DNA of 64,000 nucleotides, from assembly GCF_910591885.1 (NCBI RefSeq), contig NC_063269.1:3968001-4032000 (forward strand), read 5' to 3'. Position numbers and translations under genes: made by a program. Each line of letters begins with the position of its first letter. Position 1 is the stretch's first letter. This stretch comes from Bombus terrestris. Taxonomy: Eukaryota > Arthropoda > Insecta > Hymenoptera > Apidae. Below the pieces are notes generated by a model. The model searched no databases and had not been told where the DNA came from. It saw only the letters and a list, made by a program, of their open reading frames with translations. Positions 48,346 to 59,670 of this stretch are shown piece by piece.

Positions 48346-49783
48346 AGCCGGCCATTCTCCAACCCAAATACTTCACCACGCTGTGTGTACACGCGACTTG
48401 CCAGACGCGAGATCGTTGAAGGATAGTCGTCGCGCGACCAGAGAACGCCACGCGCTACTCCAGTTTCAATTAATTTGAAACCGTCCTTCCGTTTGTTTAC
48501 GCTGGCCAACCGGCTCTGCTCGGTTGCAAAATAGCCTCTTGATCATCTCCACGCGATCCAAACCGCTTTCCGGTGCAATTGCAAACCCATCTGACTTGCT
48601 TTTCTAACCAACAATCGACCGCGAATCCAAGTTTGTTTCTGATAGAAGGAATTGGCGGAGGATTGAGATGTTGGTAAAACGAAGGACAACGAGAAATTGC
48701 GGATACTTTTCGATGAACGCAATGAAAGCAAAGATCATTGCGAGCCACGCGTTGACTCTTACGATCTGTTAACCCTTTCAGAGTCTAACGTGAGAAAGAT
48801 TCGTCAAGAAAACAACGACGAAAGCAGCAATAGAGGGAAATATTTGAATTTTATTTTTATTTTATACGAGAAATGTGATAATTAACGTTTCCTATTTTCT
48901 ATGGAAAAGTAGAGTTTTGAGATTTAAATGTCAATTAGTTCCATGTTACCAGAATTGTCTTCTCTTTTGGCTTTGAAGTTAAACAGCAAAAGGTTTTTTC
49001 GTTCGAATTCTACGTCATTTTATTGCGCTATCAAAGGATGCAATTACAAAGCTGCTCCTGTATTATTGAAAAATAATTCTGTCTATGTTACCCACCCCTA
49101 ACAATAACCACTTGCATTCCTCTTTTCAGCGAATAATTCACGATAAAAAAGAGAATCGATCGAGTTTGTTCATGGAAATTCTGTCGTGGAACGATCTCGT
49201 CCCGAACTCCTACAGCAACGTTTCCCTTTTTTCTCGCTCTGAACAGGCGAGAGCGACTTTTAGCAGTTGTGCATCGTGCGAGCTCGTTGCTCGTGACGAT
49301 GACGTACTTCGACGATCATTACAAACGTTTGAACACGGCGGGACACGGAACGGGGAAAAGACGGTCGGCATTTTTGAGTGCACTCCCGTCGACGGATAGA
49401 AACACATGTAATGGAGGAAGAAAAATATAGAACGACCGCCACGGAAAATGGCCACGTAATGTTCAGGCAAGAAGGAAGCTAAAAACAGCCGGCTGAAAAA
49501 GCCAAACAAGTCCGTGTTGCCGCGCAATTTCCTCGATTCAAGGAAGGGAAAACAGGTATTTATACGAATTAAACGAGAAATACTACGTAAAAAATAGCAT
49601 TTTTTATTTTAATTATTAATTATGAATTAAAAGAGCTTGGTATACTTAACTTTGTTTATGATAAATAATTACGTAGAATAATACGAGAGACGCGAAAGAA
49701 AAATGTTTGACAACGCGACATACGTGAATAAAAAGTACATCCAAACACCACTTTGGGTTCTATGAATGTCAGTATATCGTCAA

Positions 49784-49789
<6 letters not shown>

Positions 49790-49820
<31 letters not shown>

Positions 49821-49836
49821 AACGGACAGACAGACA
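49790..49836. repeat. (AG)14 plus (ACAG)n compound microsatellite
   Basis: (AG)14 at 49790-49818 followed by an interrupted (GACA)4 tract to about 49836. Confidence 0.93.
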
Positions 49837-51368
49837 GAAAGAGAATAACAGAATGTGCGTGTGCAAGAATAAATGATAGTGGAAGATATATTCTCAGGTG
49901 GTTGAGATAGAGTTCCGCGATGAAACTCGAAGTTTTGAAGAGAGAGTTTGACAGAGAGTACCGACTTTGGAGTCAGAAGTTGGCGCAAAGTTTAATCGAA
50001 TATAGCAAGATTTATAAAGTAATCATTATTATTATATCACCATTGTTAAACGTAATCATTCTACTTGAGATTTTACATGTTAAAACTAATCTACAATATA
50101 TCCTACAATGTCCATAATTGTCTAACGAGAGCGAAAGATCGCGCCTTCTCTTAGCGAGGAAAAAATTCGATCAATGACACGAATTGGAATTCGAAGCTCC
50201 ATCGGAATCACGATCAGGATTACGATAGGAAGGCGACGATGCTTCGTATAAGAAAAAATTCATTGAAATTACACATTCGAAATATATATTTATCGAAACT
50301 GTTCTTCGAATGGGGGAAAAAAATAGCGTAGAACACGCGAGGACAGATAGAATTCGTTCCGTATGAAAGCGAACCCGCAGAGACTCGGCGAAGCCTTTAA
50401 AGGAAGAATATTTCAAAAACGCTGACGGAACTTTATCTTTCCGATTCCCAGGACCCTATATCCTGACCAAAAAGCACCAGGGAGCCTGGAGAATGAGCAG
50501 ACGAAGGAACGCTTACGCGCGTCTCCTTCTGTGTGTTACTGTCGTACGTGTGTGTTGACACACGCGAAGTTATACGCGTGTTAGTGAACGCTGAAAAAGG
50601 ACGTGGTTCATATCGCCGAGCCCTCGAGTGTAACAGCGTTCGCCGTTACTCATATCTCGCATTATTGGAATTTAAGCTACTGGCTGCTGCCGGCGGTTGC
50701 TGCCGCTTCGACCTTGAATCGGCGACATCTTCCTCGTCGTCCATCCCCGATAACGACTCACGGAGAAGATGTACGTTTAAGGGACGTCCCTTTCATCGAA
50801 TACCTTTATACCATTCAACTGTCTCTCAAAGAGGGAAGAAGCAAAGGGACCGAACGCTCGCAGCTAGTCGCGTCACGCAGTGGAATAGGATGTCAGAGTC
50901 AGACACGATGGTACGATCGATACCAACGGTTAGAAGTATAAAGAGAAACGGACTAAAATAGAGGTGACGATCGGTCGACCGCCCCATTAATATCGTAACA
51001 TGCTCGTAGAATATGTACATTTATTGGTTTCTTCCAGTCTATTTTTCATTTTCGTTTTTAATTAGATAGGAAGATTAAACGAAGAATATAGAAGGTAGAT
51101 TTTAAACGGAAATGCTTGTGATACCACTTTTCTCTGATTTTCAATTTTGGGATTAATTAAAGTGATATCTAAGTGACACAATTACTATCGTTGTTCTGAT
51201 CGTATCGCTGTTTTATTTCGAGTAAGATACTCGTTAAGATAATATTATTAGATTATATTCGTGTATAAATAACAAGGCAATCTGAAAGCTATTCCGAGCT
51301 AAAACACAACAATTTGTTTATTAATAAATGATAGTATATCGCTCGAAACTTGTACTTTGGTTTACCAC

Positions 51369-51386
51369 GATAAAGATAAAGATAAA
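51369..51386. repeat. (GATAAA)3 short tandem
   Basis: Three perfect hexamers, each with a GATA core. GATA-factor binding is possible; it may equally be a minisatellite. Confidence 0.7.
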
Positions 51387-53172
51387 CGCGATATCTTGTC
51401 AGCATAAAAGATATTCGAAAGATCTGCGTAGCCGTCGCTCAATTAACGGAACGGCTAAATCTCCTTAACATCCGCATAATCCGGATCGTTCTTAAATAAA
51501 CGGACAAACAATCTCGCGAGTACGTCGCTCGGTTTACCATCAACGTGAACCAGTTTCCGCGGTACGTTTTTCGAGCCGGTTTGTCCGTGGACAACGGTAG
51601 TTGGTGGTAGTAAATTAAATCTGTCGGATTATGAAACGAGAGAGGAGAGTATATATGCATAAGAACGGTTTACATTCGATTCACAGGCCAGCAGCGGGTA
51701 TCGTTAACCTCCGTCGCGGCGAAAACAAACGATTTCGTAATGGAAATTCGTGGTTCATATTTCCACAGAGGGTTCTCGGTTCGATGGATGGTGGGTCGTC
51801 GTCGCATCAAACCGTGCTGGTCTTGTGCACGCGACCCGACCAGCTCGTAACGCTGCAGGCACCGAAGCAAACAGCCTCCAACTTTCGAGCGATATCTTGC
51901 AAATATTTTGCAAACCACTGTTGGTGTCGTGTTTGTCTTTGTTAACTATCCTCCGCGGAAAACGCAGTCGCGCTCGCTTACTACAAGAGGTAAAGGAAAA
52001 AAAAGTAACGATAATGTAAAAGTATCGTTGAGAAAAGTTTCCACGTAAACTCTTATCCGGCAAACCGTAACGATCAGCGTTTCCCTCCCGTTTCTAGCCT
52101 GCGTCGTCTGGTCTTTTGGTGGCGTACAACTCCCTATGGATCGAAGAGAAGGGCTGGGTTCGTGTCTATCGAGTTTCCAAAGAAAATCGAAATTACAGCT
52201 CGCCCGTAACGAGTCGCCGAGTCGATTGCGCCGCTGGGAGGCTAGCTGCCACTCGGTCGACCAGGGAGAATCGTCGTGGCTGGCCTCCAACGTCGTTTGT
52301 ATCGGGGCGTCGCGATGATTAACTGTCGCATCGACGACGGACGATTAATTGCCATTGTACTTATCGCGAACAAAAGGGCCACTTTCGTGTCTCTCGCGTT
52401 CTGCTGGAAGCGACGATTCTGACACGAGGATAAAAAGGGAGTCTAGGGTCGGTGGAACAAGAGCCGCTGCAAGCTCACCGACAAAAAGCTAAACCACGGC
52501 GGAATAACTATGCCAATTACGATTTTTATCGCGGCTCGGCCGCTGGTAGAGGCGCTGCTAAAACTCTGCAAATAGCCGCACTACAAAAATGTACCAACGT
52601 AAGGCAGAATAATGCTCGACGCGTATTACAGACGGTAATGAAAAGAGCTTCACGCGCAGTAAATCACGAACCTAGTTACAGCCTCGTGTTTATGAAGCGT
52701 GAGAAGGGATACACGAGATGATCTGGATTTTGTTAAATTTTCGAAATTTATACGAGCACCTAGTACGAAAGATCGGTTCTCAATGATAACGGTGGTTAGG
52801 GTACAGCGGTTATATACTTTGTAATAGAAAAATTCCTAATCAAAAGTACACATCCTTGAATGGGCGATGAAACGAAACGAAATTTCACGACGAAAGCTGA
52901 GCAACGAAGCGTGTTTCGGTATGGTGGCCAGGAGTAAAAGCGGCGGGCTGCTTATTTATTGCTGGCCCGTAGCGCACAGATCTGCCGTACAATCTTGGCC
53001 CGGGCGGACAGAAAAAGCTGAATGCGCGCGATACAACCACGTAAAGGGAGGAGGGATGACGCTCACGTGCTCACGGCACGTTAAACTTTCAATGGCTTGG
53101 CTACTTTAATACCATCTGGAAAGTGTAGCAGCTTTCCTGCAGCTCGACCTGCGAAGGAGAAAAGAGAAGAAG

Positions 53173-53200
53173 GGAGAGAGAGAGAGAGAGGGAGAGAGAG
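53173..53200. repeat. Interrupted (GA)n microsatellite
   Basis: GGGAGAGAGAGAGAGAGAG, one GG interruption, then GAGAGAG. Confidence 0.9.
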
Positions 53201-55888
53201 AAAGAGCGATGTACACGGAGAATTTCTTGGCTCTGACCTGTGTGTCACTGGTTACGTGGCATACACGCGAGAGATATCCTCTGCGGAATTTCTCTGGCCG
53301 ACTTCCGGTGTAATTCGACTTATTATTCATACCGGTTTACTGCGTGAACCGCTGCTTTCTCGTCCCATGCACCTAATAAACACGGACAATACACGACGAA
53401 CGTCAGCCGTTATAAATTAAATAAAAGGAAATTTATTTCGGTCGCAGACGCTGGCAACGAGAGGGCAGCTTGATGCATCTCGACCGAAAACAAGTGGTTC
53501 ATTGTTGGAAAACCGGTACAACGGCAGACCAGATTAATAGAGAAAGACCGGTGGAGTATGATCGCTATTAGTACTTAAAAAGAACGGATGTCAGAGCGAG
53601 AGGAAATATTGGTCGGAAATGGGTTAAGCGAAATGGGGCAGAGAGAGTGGCGTTTTCGGGGGGTGAAAAGGTGGTCGAGGCCATAAGCTTCGATCTTCGT
53701 TCTCCTTCATCCTAGATGGAGAAACGGGAGATGCCAGCAGCCGATCTTCAATTCCGGTTATTAGGTCCTAAAATCCCTTGCCATAACCGGTCTTCGATCG
53801 AAATAGCGTCAGAGGGAGAAGCTGCGAGGATCGTTGAAACACAGTGAAAGAAGAAAAACAGAAAAAACGAGAGCCGGAGAGAAATGGAAGCGGAACGAAA
53901 CGAAGAAAGAGAAAGTACAAACGAACGATTCGATCGTGGCGTCTACCGTCTTTTTCAGTCTCACTTTACCGACACACAGGTAGCTTGTCAGATCAAAATC
54001 GGACCACTCCAGAGTTTTCCCGGTTCAATCTGATTCCGAGGAGGAATTGGATACAATGTCTGGCCTTCGCCACGAGCCAGTTCGAAAGGTCCGACAATAT
54101 CGACTCGTCCCCTCGATCCACGGTTTGCATCCTATTCGACGGGTTTTCCACTTTTTCCTTTCCCCTTCGACTCTTTTCGTCGATTTCGTCGACGGGAAGA
54201 GCGTTCATTGTAACGAGGGAATCGATCGATGAAAGCAGCCCGCGTGATATCAGACTGTTCCGTTGGAAATTGATCGACTGCTTGCCATTACCATTCACCG
54301 AAATTCCTCCACGACGAAAGAGGTCTATTTAGAAACAGAACGGTCGTAATCGACCGAACGCTACGATAAAACGGCCTGATACTCTCTGTCTTCTTCTACG
54401 CGAACACTTAGACAATATTCCATTAAGATCGAGACGCTTCGAACGAAACAAGCAACAAAAATTATTCTGATTGAACTCTGAATAACGACATTTCTATGGA
54501 TTTAAAATTAGAATCACGACGGAAAAAACGATCAAGTTTGAATGGAATTAACGTTTGGAAGCGAATACCAAACAATAGAATAGAGAAATTAACGAAATAT
54601 CGATGTTAGTCGCGCGCCTACCATTGAGCGAAAAGTGAATTCTGTCAAACATTCCCGCAATAACTGTCGTTGCTTAATCACGATCGAAATCAACACTATC
54701 AAAACAATTCGACGGGTATAGATCGCAATAATTACGCGTTTAACCAAAAACAAAAGAGACATTTAATATATGTATCGTCGAATATTGAAATCACTGGCGA
54801 AAGCTCTGCCAAATGTCCATAATTACCACTCCGGTTTGAAACGATCGTGCTATCGCATTAATCACGAACAAAACGGCAAATATCGCTTTCAGACGTCGAT
54901 CACGACCAAATGAATTGGCTGCTTGACTCGATGCATTCTTTCGATCGGCTTCGATTTCGTTCAATTTATCGTAATGCTTTCAGCGCATCGATTATTTTCT
55001 AGATACGGCCATTTGAAATTTATTTACGTGATTTTAATGAAATTCGTTCGGTCAGTTCGTCGTGCCTTGATGCGGGCAAGCTAGCACGTTGTTCAATCGT
55101 CGAATGTTCCGAGGGAAAACGTTTTACGTAGACGAAACAGCTCGAATCGAACTGGACACCGCGTTTCGAAATTTCCAATGGAATATTCGTCATGATGCCT
55201 GTAATTACATTATACGTGGAATCGTCCGTGGAAAAAAGCATAATCACGTCGAAAGTAATAAACGGTGCGGCCGACTGTTGTCACCAACGATCGATCGTGC
55301 CAGCGTTATCCTACAGATTCGTCATATAGCAATAATTATAATAATAACGGAAACAACGAATATCGCGAAATTGCCTGGTGTCCTCGGTTAAAAATAATGT
55401 ACGCAATTTGGTCGCGATTGACGTATTCGCGGCCTGTACTTTTATAGCGATAGAACGTAAAGTAGAAAATGACGAGTTCTGGAAGTTGAAATAAGAACAA
55501 GAATTTGAAAACTATTGCTTCGTTTATCATACTTTGCCTGGAGTAGTAACGTTGCAGATGACAACTTGCTTCTATTTAGCGATACCATGAGATTTTCTCT
55601 AACCGTTGCACTCGTCGTCTAATTAATCTCGTCATTTCTACGTACATACATTCGTCTCTTATCGTTTTAGATAGATCAGCAACAAATATTCATTTCCCAA
55701 TATCACGTTCTCAACTAAGAACTTTCCGATCAACTTGTACGTAATATCTTTCTAATTTACTAGACATTCCTTCGATGATCGTACTTTAGTTACGGAAAAG
55801 CGTAATATTATTACCACGATAAAATGTTATTTTATATAGAGACCGATGCTTAATATTTGTACATTTACGGAAAATGCGAAAAATGAGT

Positions 55889-55900
55889 AAAAAAAAAAAA
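55889..55900. repeat. Poly-A tract (A12)
   Basis: Short homopolymer in AT-rich DNA. Confidence 0.85.
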
Positions 55901-57787
55901 TAATGAAATTTGGTAATAAAAGCGGAATTAAATCGAACGCCACAGTCTCGCGATTTGTAAAATGTAACAATAAAAAATCAGCGGATATGAATTTCGTTGA
56001 TCTCTCGACGACCATTACTCGATTCGGTTTATTACATAATTTAACGGTGGGGTTGAAACATTTCACTTATTAAAACGCGATATGGTTGAAAAATTTCGGA
56101 GAAAAGCCGCGTCCGTTCGTGTTTTATCATCGCCAGAGAGAGGTCTATTATTAAAATGGCGAATAATAGTGAATACATAATATTTCGCCGGTAGGGTTCT
56201 GGGTGGAGGGCCGTTGGAAACGCACGTACGTGCGGTCGGATCGCGTGACAGCACACGTCAAACGAACGAATTACGCGGTCGATGGGTGCGTATATCCCGG
56301 ATAAACCGGCCGTACCGTTGCCTTTCCATGAAAATTTTCAACTATCCGCGGCATCCGACGAATAATGGTAATTCCAGGCATAATGGAATCGACTGATCGC
56401 TAGCGCGAGGGTTGGGTTATCGCGATTGAGATATTCGGCAGCCACGAATCGTCGTCCTTTTTCTGCCTTGCTCTACTATCTGGTATGTTTCCCGCTGCTC
56501 CTCCTTTCCTTCTCGAATGTTTCGCATACAATCGTATCTCCTACCATACCTTCGATACGAAAGATCATAGAAGAGAACACGACCGGTATAATTTGTTAAT
56601 GTTTTTCTCTTAACGTTATTTTACGATTAAACAGAAGAATCGTATACGGCATTATTATTGAAAACGAAAATAAATTATAAAGCTCAAAGATATGTTAGGT
56701 CTTTTGAAACGTGAGCGATGGATCGACGAAGTTTCATAGGAAGCATGGATATGATTATTAAGATAAGCTATATTTTGAAAATATCTAAGAGAATGGAAAA
56801 AACACATAAAAAGGAGACATTTTTGATAATAACGAATCGACTGACAAGATATTGAATTTTAAAGCTGCTTCCCTATAAAACGTATATGATATAAGTTCTC
56901 GTGATTTTCGCTTGTAGTCTTCGTATGTGTGCAGTATAATTGAATAATTGCACGAACTCGAAAGCCGTCATATTATATTGTCTCTAAAAATAGAAGCCAG
57001 TGGCCGCTCAAATATTTACCGGCGACTTGCCCTCGTCTCAGATCGAATCACGTTCACCGGGTCTCGCATCGTCGACCGAGAAAATCTCAAAATTGAAATT
57101 TAATCTCAACGTTGGTTGGACAGCGACTCGCGCAAAATCACAGACAGAAGAAGGAAAACACCCCCTCTCTACGAGATTCCTTCATCTTCCACGAATTATC
57201 CACGGCACGTATTTGAGAAAGACTCTCGGTGTCTTTTCACGGCTACGACAGCGCTGTCGTTATTACCAGCCAGCGTGATACGTGCAAACACACCGAGGCC
57301 GATACAAACAGCGAGGAAGATAGGAAGAAAGTGAACAGAAAACAGAAGAATTGTGGCTAAGGGAGGAGGAAAATGAAAGAGAGAAGGAAAGATTTCGCGA
57401 GGCCGGTCGATAAAACACAAACATAGACAGCGCAGGGACAGTGCATAATGTAAATGAAACCATCTCGATGGAGGTGGCACCTGAATATTTTCCATCTGCA
57501 TCGCGGAATACAGATATTCAAGAGGCATCCGCCTTTGCCCCTAGTCCTGTATCAGCCGTCTACCCACACCCACGGATCCGTCTCTACCTATAGGGGGAAA
57601 GGCGCAGTTCTTCTTATAGAACCGAACTTCGACCGTTCCGCTCTCCTCTACCATTCTCCCTTTTCCCGGTTGCAGACTTCGGGAAAGTGGTACGTGGGCG
57701 AAATTTCAACGTGACGAGCATACAGTGTCCTCTCGGCAGCTCCCCGCCGAACGTCTTGCTACCTCATCTTTCCGTATACCGTCTCTG

Positions 57788-57817
57788 CCACCCTGAACCA
57801 CCCTGGGCCACCCTTGG
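57788..57817. repeat. CCACCCT short tandem, period 10
   Basis: Three units: CCACCCTGAA, CCACCCTGGG, CCACCCTTGG. Then GCTGACTGGCTAG. Confidence 0.75.
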
Positions 57818-58408
57818 CTGACTGGCTAGATGGTCGGCTCGCTCACACGTGCCAAACCCTCGTATACGAAGCGACACGAGAATTCGCGAAACACCTTAGA
57901 CAAGGTATCGATTAAAATCCACGCCTCGTGTTTGCTCAACGGTGATGGGTTCTTTTGAGACAGAGAAACTGTTCGCACGAAACGAATTGCTCGTTCGAGG
58001 CCACTTCCATGGTAAACCACGTCCACTCTTTCTCTGTTAACGTTGCTACGTGCTTTCACCCTCCTTTCATCATGGTGTCTCTATTATTTGTACACAGGTA
58101 TACTCCTAATTTATTAAGACATCCACTATTTGCCAAGATGACAAGTTTATTAAGGGGATGATACGATATTTCGTTTATTCCATTTACCGATGAGTTTGGA
58201 ATATAGAAGATGTTATCGTTGAATATTTTGTAACGCGTAATACGACAAAAGACAGATCATGTCGTCGGGAATTCTAAGTTGCGATAGCGATTAAAATTCT
58301 GAATGTGGACAGTGCTATGTCGTCATCGAGTCTCGAAGTGGTCAGTTATCGATCTTCGTCATGTCGTTTGTATAATATAACAATCTCGATGGGTAATAAA
58401 TAAATCGC

Positions 58409-58440
58409 GGACGTTTATGCGTCTCTATGAAATTTCGATT
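58409..58440 (-). mobile_element. Solo end of the MITE-like element
   Basis: GGACGTTTATGCGTCTCTATG followed by AAATTTC matches the right terminal repeat of the family read on the minus strand (GGATGTTTATGCATTTATGG, then AAATTT). No second end is present before the complete copy starts at 58458. Confidence 0.35.
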
Positions 58441-58457
58441 AATAATAATAATTAGGT

Positions 58458-58537
58458 GGATATTTATGCATTTATTACAAAGTTGAAAGTGCAAAAATGC
58501 TCAGAATGCACGTGATACGTAAGATATATAAATATCC
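58458..58537 (-). mobile_element. Complete copy of the ~80 bp MITE-like element
   Basis: Left end GGATATTTATGCATT and right end ATATATAAATATCC form terminal inverted repeats of at least 10 perfect bases with further imperfect pairing. Exactly 80 bases. On the minus strand it aligns with 20332-20412 along its full length. Flanks are TAGGT and AAATT, with no obvious target duplication. Noncoding. Confidence 0.65.
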
Positions 58538-58560
58538 AAATTACAGCAACTGTTTAGAAT

Positions 58561-58620
58561 TCATTAATAATAAAAATTCTTCGTTAATAATAAAAATTCT
58601 TCGTTAATAATAAAAATTCT
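58561..58620 (+). repeat. 3 x 20 bp tandem repeat
   Basis: Units start at 58561, 58581 and 58601. Units 2 and 3 are identical; unit 1 differs by one base (A for G at its second position). Each unit is CGTTAATAATAAAAATTCTT. It begins 23 bases after the end of the MITE-like copy. Confidence 0.9.
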
Positions 58621-59142
58621 TCTGCCCTATCTTTGCTCGTCATAATATGCCATAAAGCGTTCTCATTAAATTACGACCAATTAGTCATCTTTTCATCATT
58701 GCCGAGTATGTCCCTGGAGTAGACTACGGTAACAGGAGTAATATTCGCCTTGGCAGCTCAATGCGTTGTTATTAATATCATAGAAAATGAAGAGAGACGA
58801 CAGAACGTAGTAAAGTCAAAAGCGAATTAATAACCTCGGTAAGCGTGCCGTTGGTGATATACACAGACGCGCGGTTAAATCAGCACGAAACGAAAGATGT
58901 GGTCGTGAAAACTGCTCGTTCGTTCCCGCCTTGCTTTACGGCTGATCGTATAAGCAATTTTACGATGCTCATCCTGCAGGAGGGTTTTGGTCGAAACCGG
59001 TCGAAAATGGAAAGTTAGGAGCAACATAAACAACGAACGAAACGCGACAAACTGCGCGCTTGTCGATCATCGCTAACCGACTTTCGTCCGTCGCTGCTTC
59101 ACGCTCCAAATATCTTGGTAGATTTGCAACACCATCAAATGG

Positions 59143-59184
59143 TCGTTAAACCCATCTAATCCATCGTTAAATCCGTCTAATTCG
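59143..59184 (+). repeat. 21 bp tandem pair
   Basis: TCGTTAAACCCATCTAATCC at 59143 and TCGTTAAATCCGTCTAATTC at 59164: 17 of the first 20 positions are identical. An old tandem duplication. Confidence 0.7.
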
Positions 59185-59524
59185 TGCGAGGAATCGCGAA
59201 GGAAGGCGAAATGAAAGCAGAAACAAGCTGAGTAAATCGTAAAGTAAAGCGTTTACCTCCATGTGCGAATCCATGTCACTTCGTGAACATATTTTAACAG
59301 ACTTGCGACATTATTCAACGATTATCGCCTTTTCTCCGTACGAGAAATTCTAGAAGGAAGAGAAGAAAACGTAAAATCACAAACGGCCTCTAATTAAAAT
59401 CAATGAAATGGAATCGTCATGAGTAAATGCGCGCCTACTTCTACTTGCAAATGAACGTCACTTCGTGACAGGAATACGCCAAGGCAGTGTGTCAGTTCGA
59501 AAGGTTTCATCGTCTACTGGCAGG

Positions 59525-59670
59525 TTCACCGACGAAGGTGCCGGGCCAACAGATAGAAACAGTCTGCTGCAGAAACGTGACGAGTTTCTCGGGTCATTTC
59601 GTGTCAACTTGCAAGAACGTTTCCAATTCGCTTCGCCAGCGTTCCAGCGATCTCTTTCAAGAGACAGATA
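59525..59670 (+). CDS. Weak candidate internal exon
   Basis: A moderate acceptor (TTTCATCGTCTACTGGCAG, ending about 59523) precedes a frame open to GATAG|GTAAAG at 59671. The reading is about 48 residues, Ser/Thr/Asn-rich, with CC and one further Cys (TVCC and STCK). A second frame is also open in the same interval. No family is recognised; could be chance. Confidence 0.17.

Larger units (their letters stand above)
47001..53800. other. Noncoding, partly AT-rich
   Basis: 47269-47278 (AACG|GTAAGTGG) is a consensus-like donor after a 13-codon ATG reading; too short to support. 48240-48750 is unique with two AATTTATGG sites. 48840-49130, 49560-49700 and 50980-51420 are AT-rich. Microsatellites: (AG)n 49790, (GATAAA)3 51369, (GA)n 53173. 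Nothing recognised in 51500-53100. Confidence 0.45.
53801..58400. other. Noncoding, AT-rich in part
   Basis: 53845-53925 is purine-rich on the plus strand. 55300-56000 and 56560-57000 are AT-rich. A12 lies at 55889-55900. 57788-57817 is a short CCACCCT repeat. No open frame has recognisable content. Confidence 0.5.

Noticed and set aside
13122..56930. Shared 16-mer TGTAGTCTTCGTATGT near 13122 and near 56914
   Set aside because: One 16-base match between two places is about what chance gives in a 64 kb window, and the flanks do not align.
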